DNA of 64,000 bases. It comes from Mastacembelus armatus (taxonomy: Eukaryota; Chordata; Actinopteri; Synbranchiformes; Mastacembelidae). The stretch spans positions 19,225,904 through 19,289,903 of the forward strand of contig NC_046656.1 in the NCBI RefSeq assembly GCF_900324485.2, in the 5' to 3' direction. Of the stretch, positions 51,105 to 62,475 are shown piece by piece. Each line of letters begins with the position of its first letter. Position 1 is the stretch's first letter. Both the position numbers and the translations under genes were made by a program. The notes beneath the pieces are model-generated. The model was not told the origin of the DNA, did no database searches, and saw nothing but the letters and a program-made list of their open reading frames with translations.

Positions 51105-54100
51105 ATGGACACCGACTACTCGTCCGGCCTGGAAAACCCTCTGTACAGCGAGCTGAAGTACTTCTGTAGGAAGATCCAGGAGGCCTACAACGAGCTGAAG
51201 GAGGACCTGACACCTTACCGAGATGATCGCTTTTACAGGTGCGTTTATCCATTTCCCTGCTGCGTTTCGGGTCCAGGCCATTTTTACGCTGTGGATGATG
51301 GATCTGCTGTTTTATATTTTATTGCTTTATATGATTGATTAAACTGAAGAGAGACATGGTCCTCGATAAATGGAAAATGTAAGAAAATATTATCGACATA
51401 ACAGGAAAGACATGTATATGTAATTCATGTGAAATAAAATAGATATTATTAATAGACAGCTCCACAATTTACAAAGGCCTCGATTCTTATTACAGGCAAC
51501 AAGTGGTTTTTAACCACACGCCTCCATGTTGACACAACATTTCTAGTGTTAAATCTTTTTTCAAGAAATTAAACAATAAACAGCTTAAATGGCTCATTAG
51601 CAATTAGAAGTCATAAGCGCCATAATCTCGTCATTACGCATGCGCGAAACTCCCGCTAGGGCAACTGTGCAGATGTGAAACAGCATGGATGGATTAATGA
51701 GGAGGACCCCCTGGGCTTCACCTGCAAAATGTCTCCACAAGACCCAGACACACAAAAACAAAGTACACACACACAGTGATCACAAAGACAAGCACAACAG
51801 CTACAGAGATCCCAAAGGATCACAGAGACACCTAGACGACTAACATCTGTGGTGCAGACACTGAAGCCTACGAATATATAGGCAATATCTGGACAGTAAG
51901 TTGGACTTAACACAGATGTTTCCTCCTAAGGCGGCTTAGGTCCTTAGACGTCTGCAGGAAGACGCTGCACATGTTTTACCAAACTGTTTCATGCTGCAGT
52001 CTGCTGGGGCGGCAGCATAAAACAGAAGGACGCAAGGCAGCCGGACAGACTGGTGCAAAAAGCTGGTTCAGTGAGGCTGGACCCACTGGAGGCTGTGCTG
52101 GAGAGATGCACACAGAAAAAGGTAGAGACCATCCTGGAATACACTGACCACATCCTGACAACATCCTGATGGAGCAGAGAAGCAGCTGCAGTGGACGACT
52201 CACCTCACTGAGCTGCAGGACTGAACCATACAGAAGATCCTTCATCCCCACTGCCATCAGGCTCCACAGCACCTTAGACAACAGGGGATGATGACAGACT
52301 ACTGACTTACTGAACTACAAGATGACCTGAATTTCTCCTTGGGGATAAATAAAGTTTATCTTAGGGGCGATTTCAGAACCTTTTTATAGGTGCTGAATGT
52401 AATCTCAGCACCCCTAAAAATTATAACCATCATCACAACAAACACATTGTTAAATAAATACAGTAAATACAGTTGCTGCCTGTTCTGACTGAACATTGGC
52501 TCATTATCACTGTGACTTAATAAGTGTATTAATATTCTCATTAGCTGACTGAGCTACTGTAACTGATGCATTTTATTATTATACTGTCAGTGCAGATAAA
52601 ACACCAAATTCTGTTTTATGTTTATATTAAAAGGTAGGATTTATGGGCAGCACGTGGATGAGTGGTTTGCACTGTTGCCTCACGGTAAGATGGTTCCTGG
52701 TTCAAAACCCATCAGGGGCCTTTCTGTGTGGAGTCTGCATGTTCTCCCTGTGCTTGTGTGGGTTTTCTCCAGGTACTCTGGTTTCCTCCCACAGTCCAAA
52801 AACATGTATGTCAGGTTGATTGGTGACTCTAAATTGCCCATAGGAGTGAGTGTGTCAGTGATGGGGCCCAGGGGAGAGAGAGCAGGCTTTAGTCCACATA
52901 AGGCCTTGTATAAATGTCTAACTGTACATCCTCCTTAAGGGCTGAGCTCCTCTAAAAGCCTGATATCAAAATAAATCCAAGTTTGTTCCCTGCTCGAAAC
53001 ATAAGGGCCCTTTTAATTTCACGTTCCTTCCGCCACGCTGGCACCACGTGATCTCGGCCCGTCCCACCCGATGACGTCGCAGTCCAGTTGTCGCAGCCTG
53101 ATGTTGACACACGGATGTGGATTCACGGCCAAATTTTAACGCCTTTTCTCGCAACGGAGACCGAGAACCGAAGGAAATGGAGCTGTGAGTGTCAGATTTG
53201 TCACCGATGCATCAGCGTGTGTGTGTGTGAACGTGTTAAAACCGCTGTGCGCCGTGTATTTGTGTTAGCTTAGCCTAGCAGGCTAGCAGCCTTAACCATA
53301 ACACGCATATTAGTTACCTGCCAGAGCTCAGCTGTCCTGCTCTCTGCTGGGAGCTTTTCTTATCAGTCTGTGTTTAACCAACGTGTCCCTGTGACAGACT
53401 GGCCCCCATGCGGCTCTACACCCTGTCCAAAAGACATTTCGTCTTGGTCTTCGTGGTGTTCCTGGTCTGCTTCGGCCTCACGGTCTTCATTGGGATCACA
53501 GGTGGGTCTGATAAACCTCCAGGCTGGGTGTTGGCCTGCAGTCGTCAACACACTGACGTTACCTGTTCAGGTGCAGATGAACAGCTGCCAACTCTGCTCT
53601 ACACTAAAAGTCTACTCATTGTCAGAAACCGCTGCTGAGCCAAGGCCTTTGAGTTTGCATGTCAAACCAAACCCAACAAAGTATGTAGGCACCAGATCAC
53701 AGGCCGATGCTGATCAGCTGCATGTGTTAATGCAGGTATTTACCCGCTGTAGTCAGAACCTCACTGCAGCTCATCATGCACTTTGTTTCTTGTGCTGCTT
53801 TAGTCACATTTGAAGGTGGTTTTGTTTTTGTCCTGCTGCTCTGATGGACAAAGGAGGAGCCTTCACTCTATGTAGGAGAGATTTGCACACTTGTTTAGTT
53901 GTTGATGAATAAGAGCTGTTTGAGTATTTTCTCTGTGATCATTAGGCAGATGTTCACAGATGTTTAAATGTCTATTTTATTGTGTTCATTTTTAGTCTCG
54001 GGGTCAAAGAGGAATCTACTTTGTAAACTGTGTTTGTGTTTTTTCATGTTCGCAGGTCCCAGGATTATTGCTGAGCAAGAGCACAACGCTGATCAGTTAG

Positions 54101-57100
54101 TTGTGAGAAATTTCTCAGTTAAGGTAAGACAGAAACATGTGTTTCACCAGTCCCATGCTCCTGTTAGTCTGCCTGAGAGTTACACAGCACTAAACTTGTG
54201 TGTGATGACTGTATGTCTTCAGACTGGTCCCTTCAATCTGGTGTCTCCTCCACTCACCACCTACAACCAGCAGCTGTGGCTCACCTGTGTGATGCAGGCT
54301 GAAAACAGCAACAGTAAGAGCAGACAGTAAACAGCCGCAGAGAGCAAAGTTCCCAGTGACATGGATGTTGAGGATGTCTTTGGTTAATAACACGTTTCTC
54401 TGGTGTGTGTCAGTGGGAGACTTCCAGCAGCCGTTCGAGATCAACGTTGAGCTAAAGGGAGTGATGCAGGACGCCAGCGTAACGCACATCAACAACGTGC
54501 ACCAGAAATCACGAACGCTTCACTGCAGGCCTGTAAGTGTCTGTCGCAGTATTACCGTGTTGTCATTAATCATTGGGTCAGTCACTGCAGTGTGAGAGCA
54601 GGAAATGTCATTTATGATAAGTAATGAACTGACAGTGATGCAGCTTGTTTTGCTTCTCCCTGAAGAAATGTGATGAGATCATAGTGCTGCACCTGGGCTA
54701 TCTGAACTACACCCAGTACCAGGTTGTCGTCAGCTTTAAGGGCCTTGAAAATATCACATATGAAATCAAGGTCAAATTTGTGGTAAGTGACAAACATTGG
54801 AAGGAGTTTTCTTCCAGCTCCTAAAACAAACTGTGCCATTTTAGTTTTTACTGCTGTGTTGTGTTTACTTTGAGTCACAGTCCCTCCCTACTGTTCTAAT
54901 GTTTTTCTCTCCCATTGTTTTGAATTGCTCCTCAGTGGAAAACGTACAATCCCACCTTCTCACAAGTAGAAATCTGGTTCCGCTTCGTCTTTGTGGTGTT
55001 GACCTTTGTGGTGACGGTAAGAGCGCCAGCACGGTTTACATTGGGTCTTCATCATCTAAATCAATTTCACATTATTAATGTGACCTTCAAACCTGGACCA
55101 AATGAGACAGTGAACAGAAGATACATTTCCATTACATTTCCAAACTGCAGACTGAGTAATAGGTTTTCTCTGCATGTTCCAGTGTATGTTTGCACACTCA
55201 CTCAGGAAGTTTTCCATGAGGGACTGGGGTATAGAACAAAAATGGATGTCTATCCTCCTCCCATTGCTGCTACTTTACAATGGTGAGTTTTAATATTCTC
55301 CCTCTCACATATTTATATGCCCTTATAATTGAACCATAATGGAGCTGTTGCCAACTCTTTACACTCTGATATTCTCAGTATATTTACCTTTTCATTCATT
55401 ACAGGCTCACAGAGTCCCAGAGAAAGAATAGTGACTTTTATCACAGATTTTTGCTGGTGTCTGTTTTTTTCTGTCTTCTAAAGTTGTTTTGATGCTGTTG
55501 CTGTTCAGATCCGTTCTTCCCGCTGTCATTCCTGGTGAACAGCTGGTTTCCAGGGATGTTGGATGCTTTCTTTCAGGCTCTCTTCCTGTGTGCTCTGCTG
55601 CTCTTCTGGCTCTGTGTTTACCATGGCATCAGGGTTCAGGTAGGCCTGCTGTTATTTCCATACTTGAATGTTTTCTCTCATTAGGTCTACCTGTGACTCC
55701 TATGTTATGTTTCATGTCGTTCCCCCAGGGTGAGAGGAAATGCCTGACGTTCTACCTTCCAAAGCTGATCATCGTCGGCTTGCTGTGGCTATCGGCGGTT
55801 ACACTGGGTATATGGCAAACGTAAGTCTGACCTCACTTACTGCAACCTGCCTGATTCAAAGCTGTGAGTTACACCAACACTTAAAAAAAACTATTTTCTT
55901 TTCCTGGATTTACAGAGTGAATGAACTCCAGGATCCTACCTATCAGTATAAAGTCGATATAGTGAATTTTCAGGTGAGACTGTTACCTTGACATGTAAAT
56001 AGCACCCAGTCTATATGTCTTTATGTTCTCAGCAGTACAGTAAAAGCCTCATGTTCTTTCTTCCAGGGCATGAAGGCCTTCTTCCTGATTGTAGTTTCCC
56101 TCTACATCCTCTACCTGGTTTTCCTGATCGTCAGAGCTTGTTCTGAACTCAAGAACATGCCTTACTCAGGTATCACAGCAGACCACAGCTCTGTTGGATT
56201 CAGCCTTAGCTTTTACTGTCATCACTTTAATGTGCTGCATATGTTTGACCGCTAGATCTCCGGCTGAAGTTTTTGACAGCGCTGACGTTTGTGGTCCTTG
56301 TTATAAGGTGTGTTTATGAACAGACAAAAAACTAAAAAGAACCCAGACTTTTTTTGAATATTCTGGTTTAATTTTGAACTTGGTTTTTCTTGTTGCTTGT
56401 TCTCCTCCAGTATGATCATTCTCTACCTGAGGTTTGGTGCCAAAGCACTGCAAGACAATTTTGTGGCTGAGTTGTCCACTCATTACCAAAACTATATCCT
56501 TTGAACAAAAGTACTTTTAGCATAAATTTCACTTTAAATCCAGCATGTGAGATGCTCTTAAACAGTGAGAAATTATTCCTTAACTCCAGACATACCAGCT
56601 GAATTTTTATCCTTCTACGGCCTACTCAACTTCTACTTGTACACATTAGCATTTGTGTATTCCCCTTCTAAAAATGCCCTGTATGGTAAGTAATTCAGCA
56701 AAAGCCATTAGTAATTCCAAGTCTTTAGTAGTAGATAATCAACACGCTTGTTTGTTTGTTTGTTTCTTAGACTCCCAGCTGAAGGATAATCCTGCTTTCT
56801 CCATGCTAAATGACTCAGATGATGAAGTGATATATGGGTAAGTAAACTCAGTGCCATGGCACAATATTTCAAATGTACTGAATAGCTCATCGTAACGTCG
56901 ACAGTTCAGCCGATGTTTTTATTACCTGGTGATGTGTTCAGTGTTGAATGTAAACCAGTGTACTCAGCCCACTGTGGATGAAATCGTGCTCCTTGCAGTC
57001 TGACAGGTTCTGTTGAGAGTAAACATACTGTACATGAACCTGCTGATGTTCCTTTGTCTTTGTGAAGCAGCGATTATGAAGACATGCCTTTACAAAATGG

Positions 57101-57152
57101 ACGTGCTATCAAAGCAACCGCCAAATACCAGGATGAGACTGACAGTGACTAA
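51105..57152 (+). CDS. tmem181: Transmembrane protein 181 (GPR178-like)
   Basis: Seventeen exons: 51105-51238, 53398-53501, 54056-54123, 54223-54313, 54414-54532, 54666-54782, 54936-55016, 55183-55282, 55509-55639, 55729-55820, 55916-55973, 56067-56169, 56256-56307, 56411-56493, 56596-56685, 56771-56837, 57068-57152 (1575 nt, 524 aa). It matches human TMEM181 throughout, for example NPLYSELKYFCRKIQEAYNE, MRLYTLSKRHFVLVFVVF, TTYNQQLWLTCVMQ, MRDWGIEQKWMSILLPLL, AELSTHYQNSAEFLSFYG and a cytoplasmic tail ending DETDSD. A first membrane segment, a luminal domain and a multi-pass C-terminal half are visible. Family knowledge: a host factor for a bacterial cytolethal distending toxin in human cells; normal role unclear. 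Intron 14 is AT-AC. An alternative first exon exists at 53177-53184. Confidence 0.96.
51905..52365 (+). mobile_element. 5'-truncated LINE 3' end (CR1/L2/Rex-like)
   Basis: Read in the plus direction the segment resembles the last part of a fish non-LTR reverse transcriptase: 'LHMFYQTV..' then a GRQHK-like segment, then ILEYTDH, then the typical 3' end CTCCTTGGGGATAAATAAAG. Frames are broken, so it is a decayed copy. It lies in tmem181 intron 1 between the two alternative first exons. The exact clade needs alignment. Confidence 0.6.
52644..52870 (+). repeat. tRNA-like SINE copy in tmem181 intron 1
   Basis: Same family as 6547-6742: GTGGATGAGTGGTTTGCACTG at the head (A-box-like), GGTTCAAAACCC (B-box-like), and the same body with CATGTTCTCCCTGTGCTTGT. 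It extends a little further than the first copy, through TGACTCTAAATTGCCCATAG. Confidence 0.75.
53030..53184 (+). promoter_or_regulatory. tmem181: Second promoter and alternative first exon of tmem181
   Basis: A CpG-rich island with a CRE-like TGACGTCG (53071-53078) and an E-box CCACGTGA precedes an ATG at 53177. That ATG reads two codons plus two bases (ATG GAG CT) and ends at a strong GTGAGT donor at 53185. Exon 2 of tmem181 begins in exactly that phase, so splicing would give MELLAPMRLYTLSK, in frame. The downstream Met in exon 2 could also serve. Sequence evidence only. Confidence 0.5.
56494..56595 (+). other. tmem181: U12-type AT-AC intron of tmem181
   Basis: The intron starts ATATCCTTT (56494-56502), which is the exact U12 AT-AC donor consensus, carries a perfect U12 branch site TTCCTTAAC (56576-56584), and ends in AC (56594-56595) 11 nt later. 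No GT-AG alternative keeps the conserved reading HYQN-SAEFLSFYG, so this must be removed by the minor spliceosome. Confidence 0.92.
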
Positions 57153-58589
57153 AGCAAGTGGCTGCTCTTCTCCTGTGTCCCTGTCAGAAACCATGAGATT
57201 CACCTTACAGTGACCTATCTATGTGTCAATAAGGAGTGTTTGCATTGGTAATAATGAAATGATATTCTGTAAGTCCACATAAATCTATTTTTAAAAAAAG
57301 ATAAGTTCCATGTTTACTGAATGTACTGTAAATTTCCTGAAAAATGAGGCAAAGGGCCCACTCAAGACTTTTTCTTCATTATGTTTTCAGTCTCACTGAA
57401 AACTTTAGAAATAAATACTGATATAAAACATTTTGTAAACTTTTTTTCTTGCATAACCAGCACTTCCTCTCAACCTGCTAGTTGAAAATGGGGAAAGTTC
57501 TAATATTAATGGGGGATTTTTTTTGTTCGTGTGTGAAATCAAAGTTGTTTTAATGCCTTGTGTCGAGCCACTGTTATTATTTGTATCTTTTTGTTTTGTG
57601 TTTTTTTGCCATTCCTTTCTGCTCTCTGACAGAAAATGAGAACACCTGTGTGGCCAAAGCTGAGTGAGATTATGCTGGTGGTAGAACGTTAGAGACACTC
57701 ATGCTGCAGCAGCCACTCTAACACTGACATGATTCATGAATGGGGAATTTAAGTGCCTAAACAGAGCTGGCTGTTGATAATTCCTCTTTGTCTTCAGACA
57801 AGTTAAAAACAACAGAGAGCTTTAACTTGAGCAGGTGATCTCTTACCACTCCCCTTAACCAGTTCTTTCTTTAAAAAGCAGCTTTGTAATTGCACATGTC
57901 TAAGAATTGTATTTATTTTGCTGACGACATTTGATGCTGTATTATCAGATGACCCGGAGGGATGCATTTTGAATAACTGCATGGGTTTTCATGAACTACT
58001 GATTCGACATGTTGAACATACAGTATTTCGACTGTACCACTGGCCAAATGTATTTTGCTTCATGTAAAATATAGTAACTGTTCCTTTTTTCTCTAAGTTT
58101 CCTTATGTCGCCTACAGTGTGAGACTTTCTGCCCTTTGTTTTAGAAAACTGGAGCTTATGGACAAAAACGGCCAAAACAAACATGTTTCCGTTCTTTCAA
58201 ACTAATATCTCAACGTGTGTTCTAATCAGGTCGGTGCCTTGTCTTTAAACCACAGGTTTCTCCTAAATGGGTTGCAGTCTCAGTTTTGTAAATGCTTTGA
58301 CATGAATGAATGTTTCATTCTGTGTGAATGTAGCTTTTGTTGGCACAAGGTGGTTTTTGAAATGTTTAAAGTACTTAACAGTTTTTGTTGCTTCATGAGA
58401 TAAAAGCTGTACATGTAGCACTCTGTCATGTCACGTGTAAATAAAGCAAAGAGTATACAGTTTTCCATTTTTTTTTAATCAACTGGATGGAACATAAAAA
58501 TAGTTTATTCACATAGAGCAAACATGCTGGTTCTCCAAATTACACAAAATCCTTTATGCTTCAAGCACTTGAGACAGTTTGTGGTAGCT
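57153..58589 (+). other. tmem181 3' UTR and convergent end with dynlt1
   Basis: The tmem181 3' UTR runs to about 58460 (AATAAA at 58440-58445). The dynlt1 3' UTR from the other strand ends about 58485 (AATAAA on the minus strand at 58509-58504). The two genes therefore end within a few tens of bases of each other. No other coding signal was seen here. Confidence 0.7.
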
Positions 58590-59919
58590 TCATATAGCCA
58601 GCCCAAACACATTGACGATACAATACATGGATTTGTTTTCCCATCTCACTGCACAGCTTCCTGTTGGTAAAATAACAGATATGTCTAGTTAATGTCAATG
58701 TCCCACATTTAAAGACAATGCTACCTTTGAGTTTGGACCACTCAAAAGCTCAACTTAAGCAAAAGAAGCTTAAACAGTGTGGTATGTTGTTCTATGGACC
58801 TCTCATTAGCTGTGCCCATAATAAAGTTTCATCTAAACAGCAGAATCTATTTACCATCAGCAGAGTTGTCCCAGAAGCAAGCGCTGGCTGTCTGCAGACC
58901 TGCTCCGTTTTTCTGCATGATGATACAGGTTACTGTGGGCAAACACACACACACACAGGCCTTTAATGTGAGCTTCAGAGCGCAACAAGCGTCAGCATAT
59001 TATTTCAGAGGCAACGTCCCACATACCGATATATTTGAAAGGCTTTCCCAGTTTGCTGAGTTGACTGAGGCACTGCTCCACTATACTGGTGGTCCACTGG
59101 TTCACTCTGCTGTGCTGGTAGGTGTTTCTGCCTATGGCTGCTTCTACTGACTAAGAGACAGTTGTGTTCAAATACAAACTGGGACATCTGATAATACAGA
59201 AGCCTTTAAAAATAGTTCAGATATTACACAAAGTTAAAATACTGACAAAGGAATGTTCAAGTCCTTATGGGGACCTGAACAAATCTCAAAAACAGACGTA
59301 TTTCTGCTAGAGAGGTGAAATTTGATTTGAAATGATCACTAGGTTAATAAAAATAGGTTAATAAAATATAAACAAGTGAGAATAGGAATTTAGGTTTCTG
59401 TGTTTTTGTATGTTATATTTTTTTCTGTGGAGTGCTGTTTTCTTTTTTTGGTTTTCATTCAGATTTTTTAACACACTACTGAATAAAGTTGTAATTACCA
59501 GGTGTTATAATTAACCTGTGGGTGCGGATATAGACTGTCCCTAGCAACCGTCAAAAGTGTCCTTAGCAACCAGTGAATTACTAAACAACAGGTTGCTACC
59601 TACTTAGCTGGTGCTGACGATAAACACATTAAACCCAAACCTCGTAGATAAATTGAAAGGCATCAAAAGTAACTTTCTTCTTACCTCTTTTATTATTTTG
59701 CTCACTTCTTCAACGACGAACCCAGTCTGAAACAAAATAGCGTTTAAGCTAGGCTAGTTAGCCGACATCACTGCTTCCGTTTTACTTCACGTAAAAAATA
59801 AAAAAATCACGTATGTGATAGCATCATACTGTGTGAGTGTATATGCGTGTGTTTAAATGCAAGTAATGTGTAAATTAAAATAAATAACCAACCTCATCAT
59901 CTGCCTGATAATCATCCAT
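58590..59919 (-). CDS. dynlt1: Dynein light chain Tctex-type 1
   Basis: Five minus-strand exons: 59919-59893, 59726-59685, 59150-59027, 58932-58855, 58660-58590 (342 nt, 113 aa, the same length as human DYNLT1). The protein starts [19 protein letters not shown] and contains [39 protein letters not shown] and ends [13 protein letters not shown]. It is a homodimeric cargo-binding light chain of cytoplasmic dynein. TMEM181 and DYNLT1 are neighbours in human too. Dynlt3 is the nearest alternative, but the fit to DYNLT1 is closer. Confidence 0.95.
59537..59600. promoter_or_regulatory. Cluster of RFX X-box motifs in dynlt1 intron 2
   Basis: GTCCCTAGCAAC (59537-59548) and GTCCTTAGCAAC (59559-59570) both fit the X-box RYYNYY-N(0-3)-RRNRAC, spaced 22 bp apart (two helical turns). 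An inverted half-site GTTGCTACC follows at 59592. They lie about 0.3 kb downstream of the start codon, within intron 2 of dynlt1. Confidence 0.4.
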
Positions 59920-60980
59920 GTTTACGTTGTGCGTCAACTCGAGACTTCCGGCGGCCACAGTTTTTCAGAATAAAGGCACCCTCGCTACAAACCTATATTC
60001 ATTCATTTTCAGCTGGTGGAAAAATAATTAAGGAATCATTTCACACTCTCTAAACACAGCGTAGTACTTACATCAGTACGTTTTTCTTTATTATCTAACT
60101 GGGCATATTGCACTGCTGCAGCTTCAAGAATTTCTAAAAGAGTGAATATTTGAATTGTCAGTAAACAGATCACATATTTCAGTAAAATTAACAATTATAC
60201 AATGTAGTGACAATAAAAAGTAAATATAATTTAAAAAGTATGGACTTGTGGTGTTAAATAAAGGCATCTCAGAAGAAATGAGATGAGATGGGGGAAGACA
60301 AAGGGAATTGGTATCTTCCAACTTCCGATTGGTTGAACACACCTGATCCAGATAATCAGAAGTGGGATAGTTGGAAAAAGCAAGCAGGGTTACTCACTTC
60401 AGCTGTAACTTCACACAACTACAATCTGAACCGTTTATTACGTTTATGTGAGTAGAATTAAAGGCCTTTATTTTTTTAACGTACTTTATTTTAAAGTTGG
60501 CTGCATGTTTTGCATTTAATCAAAGCGTGTTGTGCAGTTAAAGGCGATATCTCCCTCTGAAATGTACTCGCTAACATTAGTATTTGTTTGTTCCTATCAA
60601 ACATTGCGGTTCTGAATGAAAAGTGGACTCAAGCCCCATGTGGATGGTTTAAATGTACTAAAGAGGTTAAGTGATGTTTCACACATTTGTGATGTTTTAA
60701 TAGTTTCGAAATTTTCAGAATTCAAAGTGGACTTGAATGTGGTGCTAAGTTAAGGTGCTAAGTGTTGAGCGTTGGCTGAAGGTTCACAGTGGGTGCAGTT
60801 TCCTGACTCTACACTAGAGGGAGGCAGAGCTCGATTTATTTGCAGTGTTAAACTAAACTCATGTATTTCGGTTATTTTTATCCACATAGACACGATCCTG
60901 TTATTAGACACAGCTTTGGAAAATCAAACTCATGTAATTTAGTCTAGTAAACAAGCATTTTTACTAAAGTTAAAGCTATA
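59920..60980. other. dynlt1 upstream region, no gene recognised
   Basis: The first part is the presumptive dynlt1 promoter. The rest is AT-rich with no coding signal and no repeat family that I can name. Confidence 0.5.
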
Positions 60981-61255
60981 AAGCGTCTTTAAAAGAGACG
61001 TTTTCTTATTGGTCGCTTATTGGCTTGTAGCAGGTCACGTGGTCAAAACAGCTCCAACCCTATTTCCCTAATATCAGGTTTAGAAACTAATATTTAAGTA
61101 GAGTCGTGTGTCTGTGTCGGTGGATTAGTCCTAAAACATCAGCCCCAGCGTTCACACTGTGTCTGTGGTGTCGGTGCGTTTAGTGAAACTGGGACCAACC
61201 GTGAGTGAGAGCAGCGGTGCCGGGAATGAGGCTCCTGCTTCGGCGTGTGTTCAGT
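60981..61255 (+). promoter_or_regulatory. U2 snRNA promoter, unit 1
   Basis: Upstream sequence shared with the second unit (62476-62721), including the palindromic-looking start CGTCTTTAAAAGAGACG. A candidate PSE, ACCGTGAGTGAGAGC, lies at about 61198-61212, ending 44 bp before the RNA start; this fits the snRNA-type promoter layout. Two ATTGG boxes and a CACGTG lie further upstream (61008-61043), and about 29 bp there are missing in unit 2. Confidence 0.6.
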
Positions 61256-61443
61256 ATCGCTTCTCGGCCTTTTGTCTAAGATCAAGTGTAGTATCTGTTC
61301 TTATCAGTTTAATATCTGATACGTCCCCTATCCGGGGACCATATATTAAATTGATTTTTGGAACAGGGAGATGGAATAGGGGCTTGCTCTGTCCACTCCA
61401 CGCATCGACCTGGTATTGCAGTACCTCCAGGAACGGTGCACCC
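61256..61443 (+). ncRNA. U2 spliceosomal snRNA, full-length variant copy
   Basis: From ATCGCTTCTCGGCC to GGAACGGTGCACC the sequence follows vertebrate U2 along its full 188 nt. The branchpoint-recognition region GTGTAGTATCTG, the stem-loop IIa region (with compensating changes CCCC/GGGG versus CCTC/GAGG in human) and the Sm site ATTTTTGG are present. Compared with human U2 there are several substitutions. The most notable is G20 to T (61275) in TTTTGTCTAAG, within the segment that pairs with U6 AGC in helix Ib. The copy could be a pseudogene or a variant; it has its own promoter-like upstream region. The open frame crossing it is not a gene. Confidence 0.93.
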
Positions 61444-61660
61444 CCCTAAAACTGTACAACATTAAGAACTCCTTATTAGAATACAACCTTATTTTCAGTT
61501 TGAGCACGTTATATGAGGACTACATGAGTAACTATCGACTTAGTTTGAGGTCTGGTCTTTGGATATGAGCAAATATGTTGACTGTATGGAATCAAATTAT
61601 TTGCACCTACATTAAATGTGTTAGTTTATAACCTGCTGTAATAAACAAGATATTTAATGG

Positions 61661-61676
61661 GTCTTCACGTGAAGAC
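61661..61676. other. 16-bp perfect palindrome with E-box core
   Basis: GTCTTCACGTGAAGAC reads the same on both strands. A second CACGTG is six bases further on. It lies in the U2 spacer, about 220 bp after the U2 3' end. Confidence 0.7.
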
Positions 61677-61796
61677 GCCGCCACGTGTTGGGCGAAACAC
61701 ACGGGAAATAAAGCAGTGAGAGACAATTACAACTTTTTCCAGCTGATCTTTCTGGTTATATTTGAGGACTTAGCAACTGTGCAGTTTTTAACGTCT

Positions 61797-61905
61797 GTAG
61801 TGAAGGAGGACATGAGGATAGTTGGGGTGGGTGAGGAGGATACAGAGGAGAGGGTTGAATGGCTGTGGCGACCCCTGAAGGGAGCAGCCCAAAGGAGAAG
61901 ATCAT
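61797..61905 (+). mobile_element. Non-LTR retrotransposon 3'-end relic
   Basis: Contains a remnant that would read like the end of a fish LINE reverse transcriptase (KEDMRIVGVGEEDTEERVEW) followed by the common tail TGGCGACCCCTGAAGGGAGC. Clade is not certain. It is short and clearly truncated. Confidence 0.5.
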
Positions 61906-62475
61906 TACAGACACGTTTTAATGTTTAAGGTTAATATCGTGTATACACATCTATTTGATATATAACCATTTTCCTGCTTAGTCTTATAGGTTTGAATAAA
62001 AGTGTAAAAATCCCAATCATCTAATTTAACCGAGTAAACCAGGAGTGTCCAGCCTTTTTCCACTGAGCGCTGTATTAAATCAGTAAATTCAGTCAAATCT
62101 CGGTAAATGATGCTTCGTAACTGAACATGTTTAAAGAGAAAAGAGCTCTCTGTTAATAGGTTTTCATGTTTTACAAAAAAGTCTCATTACATTGTTCAAC
62201 CCTAACCCCAAAATATAATCAGCATAAAACTTGGTATATTACAAATGAGTTGTTTAACATATAAACTGCTTGACTCGTTGCTCAGTTTCTTTGCCTTGTT
62301 AAAGACAGCAGCGCCGCCTGGTGGTGAAAGTAAGAACGACATCACATGTAGAACAAGTTTCATGTGTGGGTCATATTTCACTGCAGTCTTACAGTTTGTT
62401 GCAGCCTCATTAAAAATGGACCCCAGGCCATAGTTTGGACACATTTGGAGTAAACAAACACCTGTGCTGATATTA

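Larger units (their letters stand above)
61444..62475. other. Spacer between the two U2 units
   Basis: About 1 kb of non-coding sequence. It holds a 16-bp perfect palindrome with an E-box core (61661-61676), a second CACGTG (61682-61687) and a LINE 3'-end relic (61797-61905). Nothing else is recognised. Confidence 0.6.

Noticed and set aside
51976-52281. Minus-strand open frame of 101 codons
   Set aside because: It is antisense to the decayed LINE 3' end.
61159-61449. 96-codon open frame on the plus strand
   Set aside because: It overlaps the U2 promoter and the U2 RNA itself, which explains the conservation.
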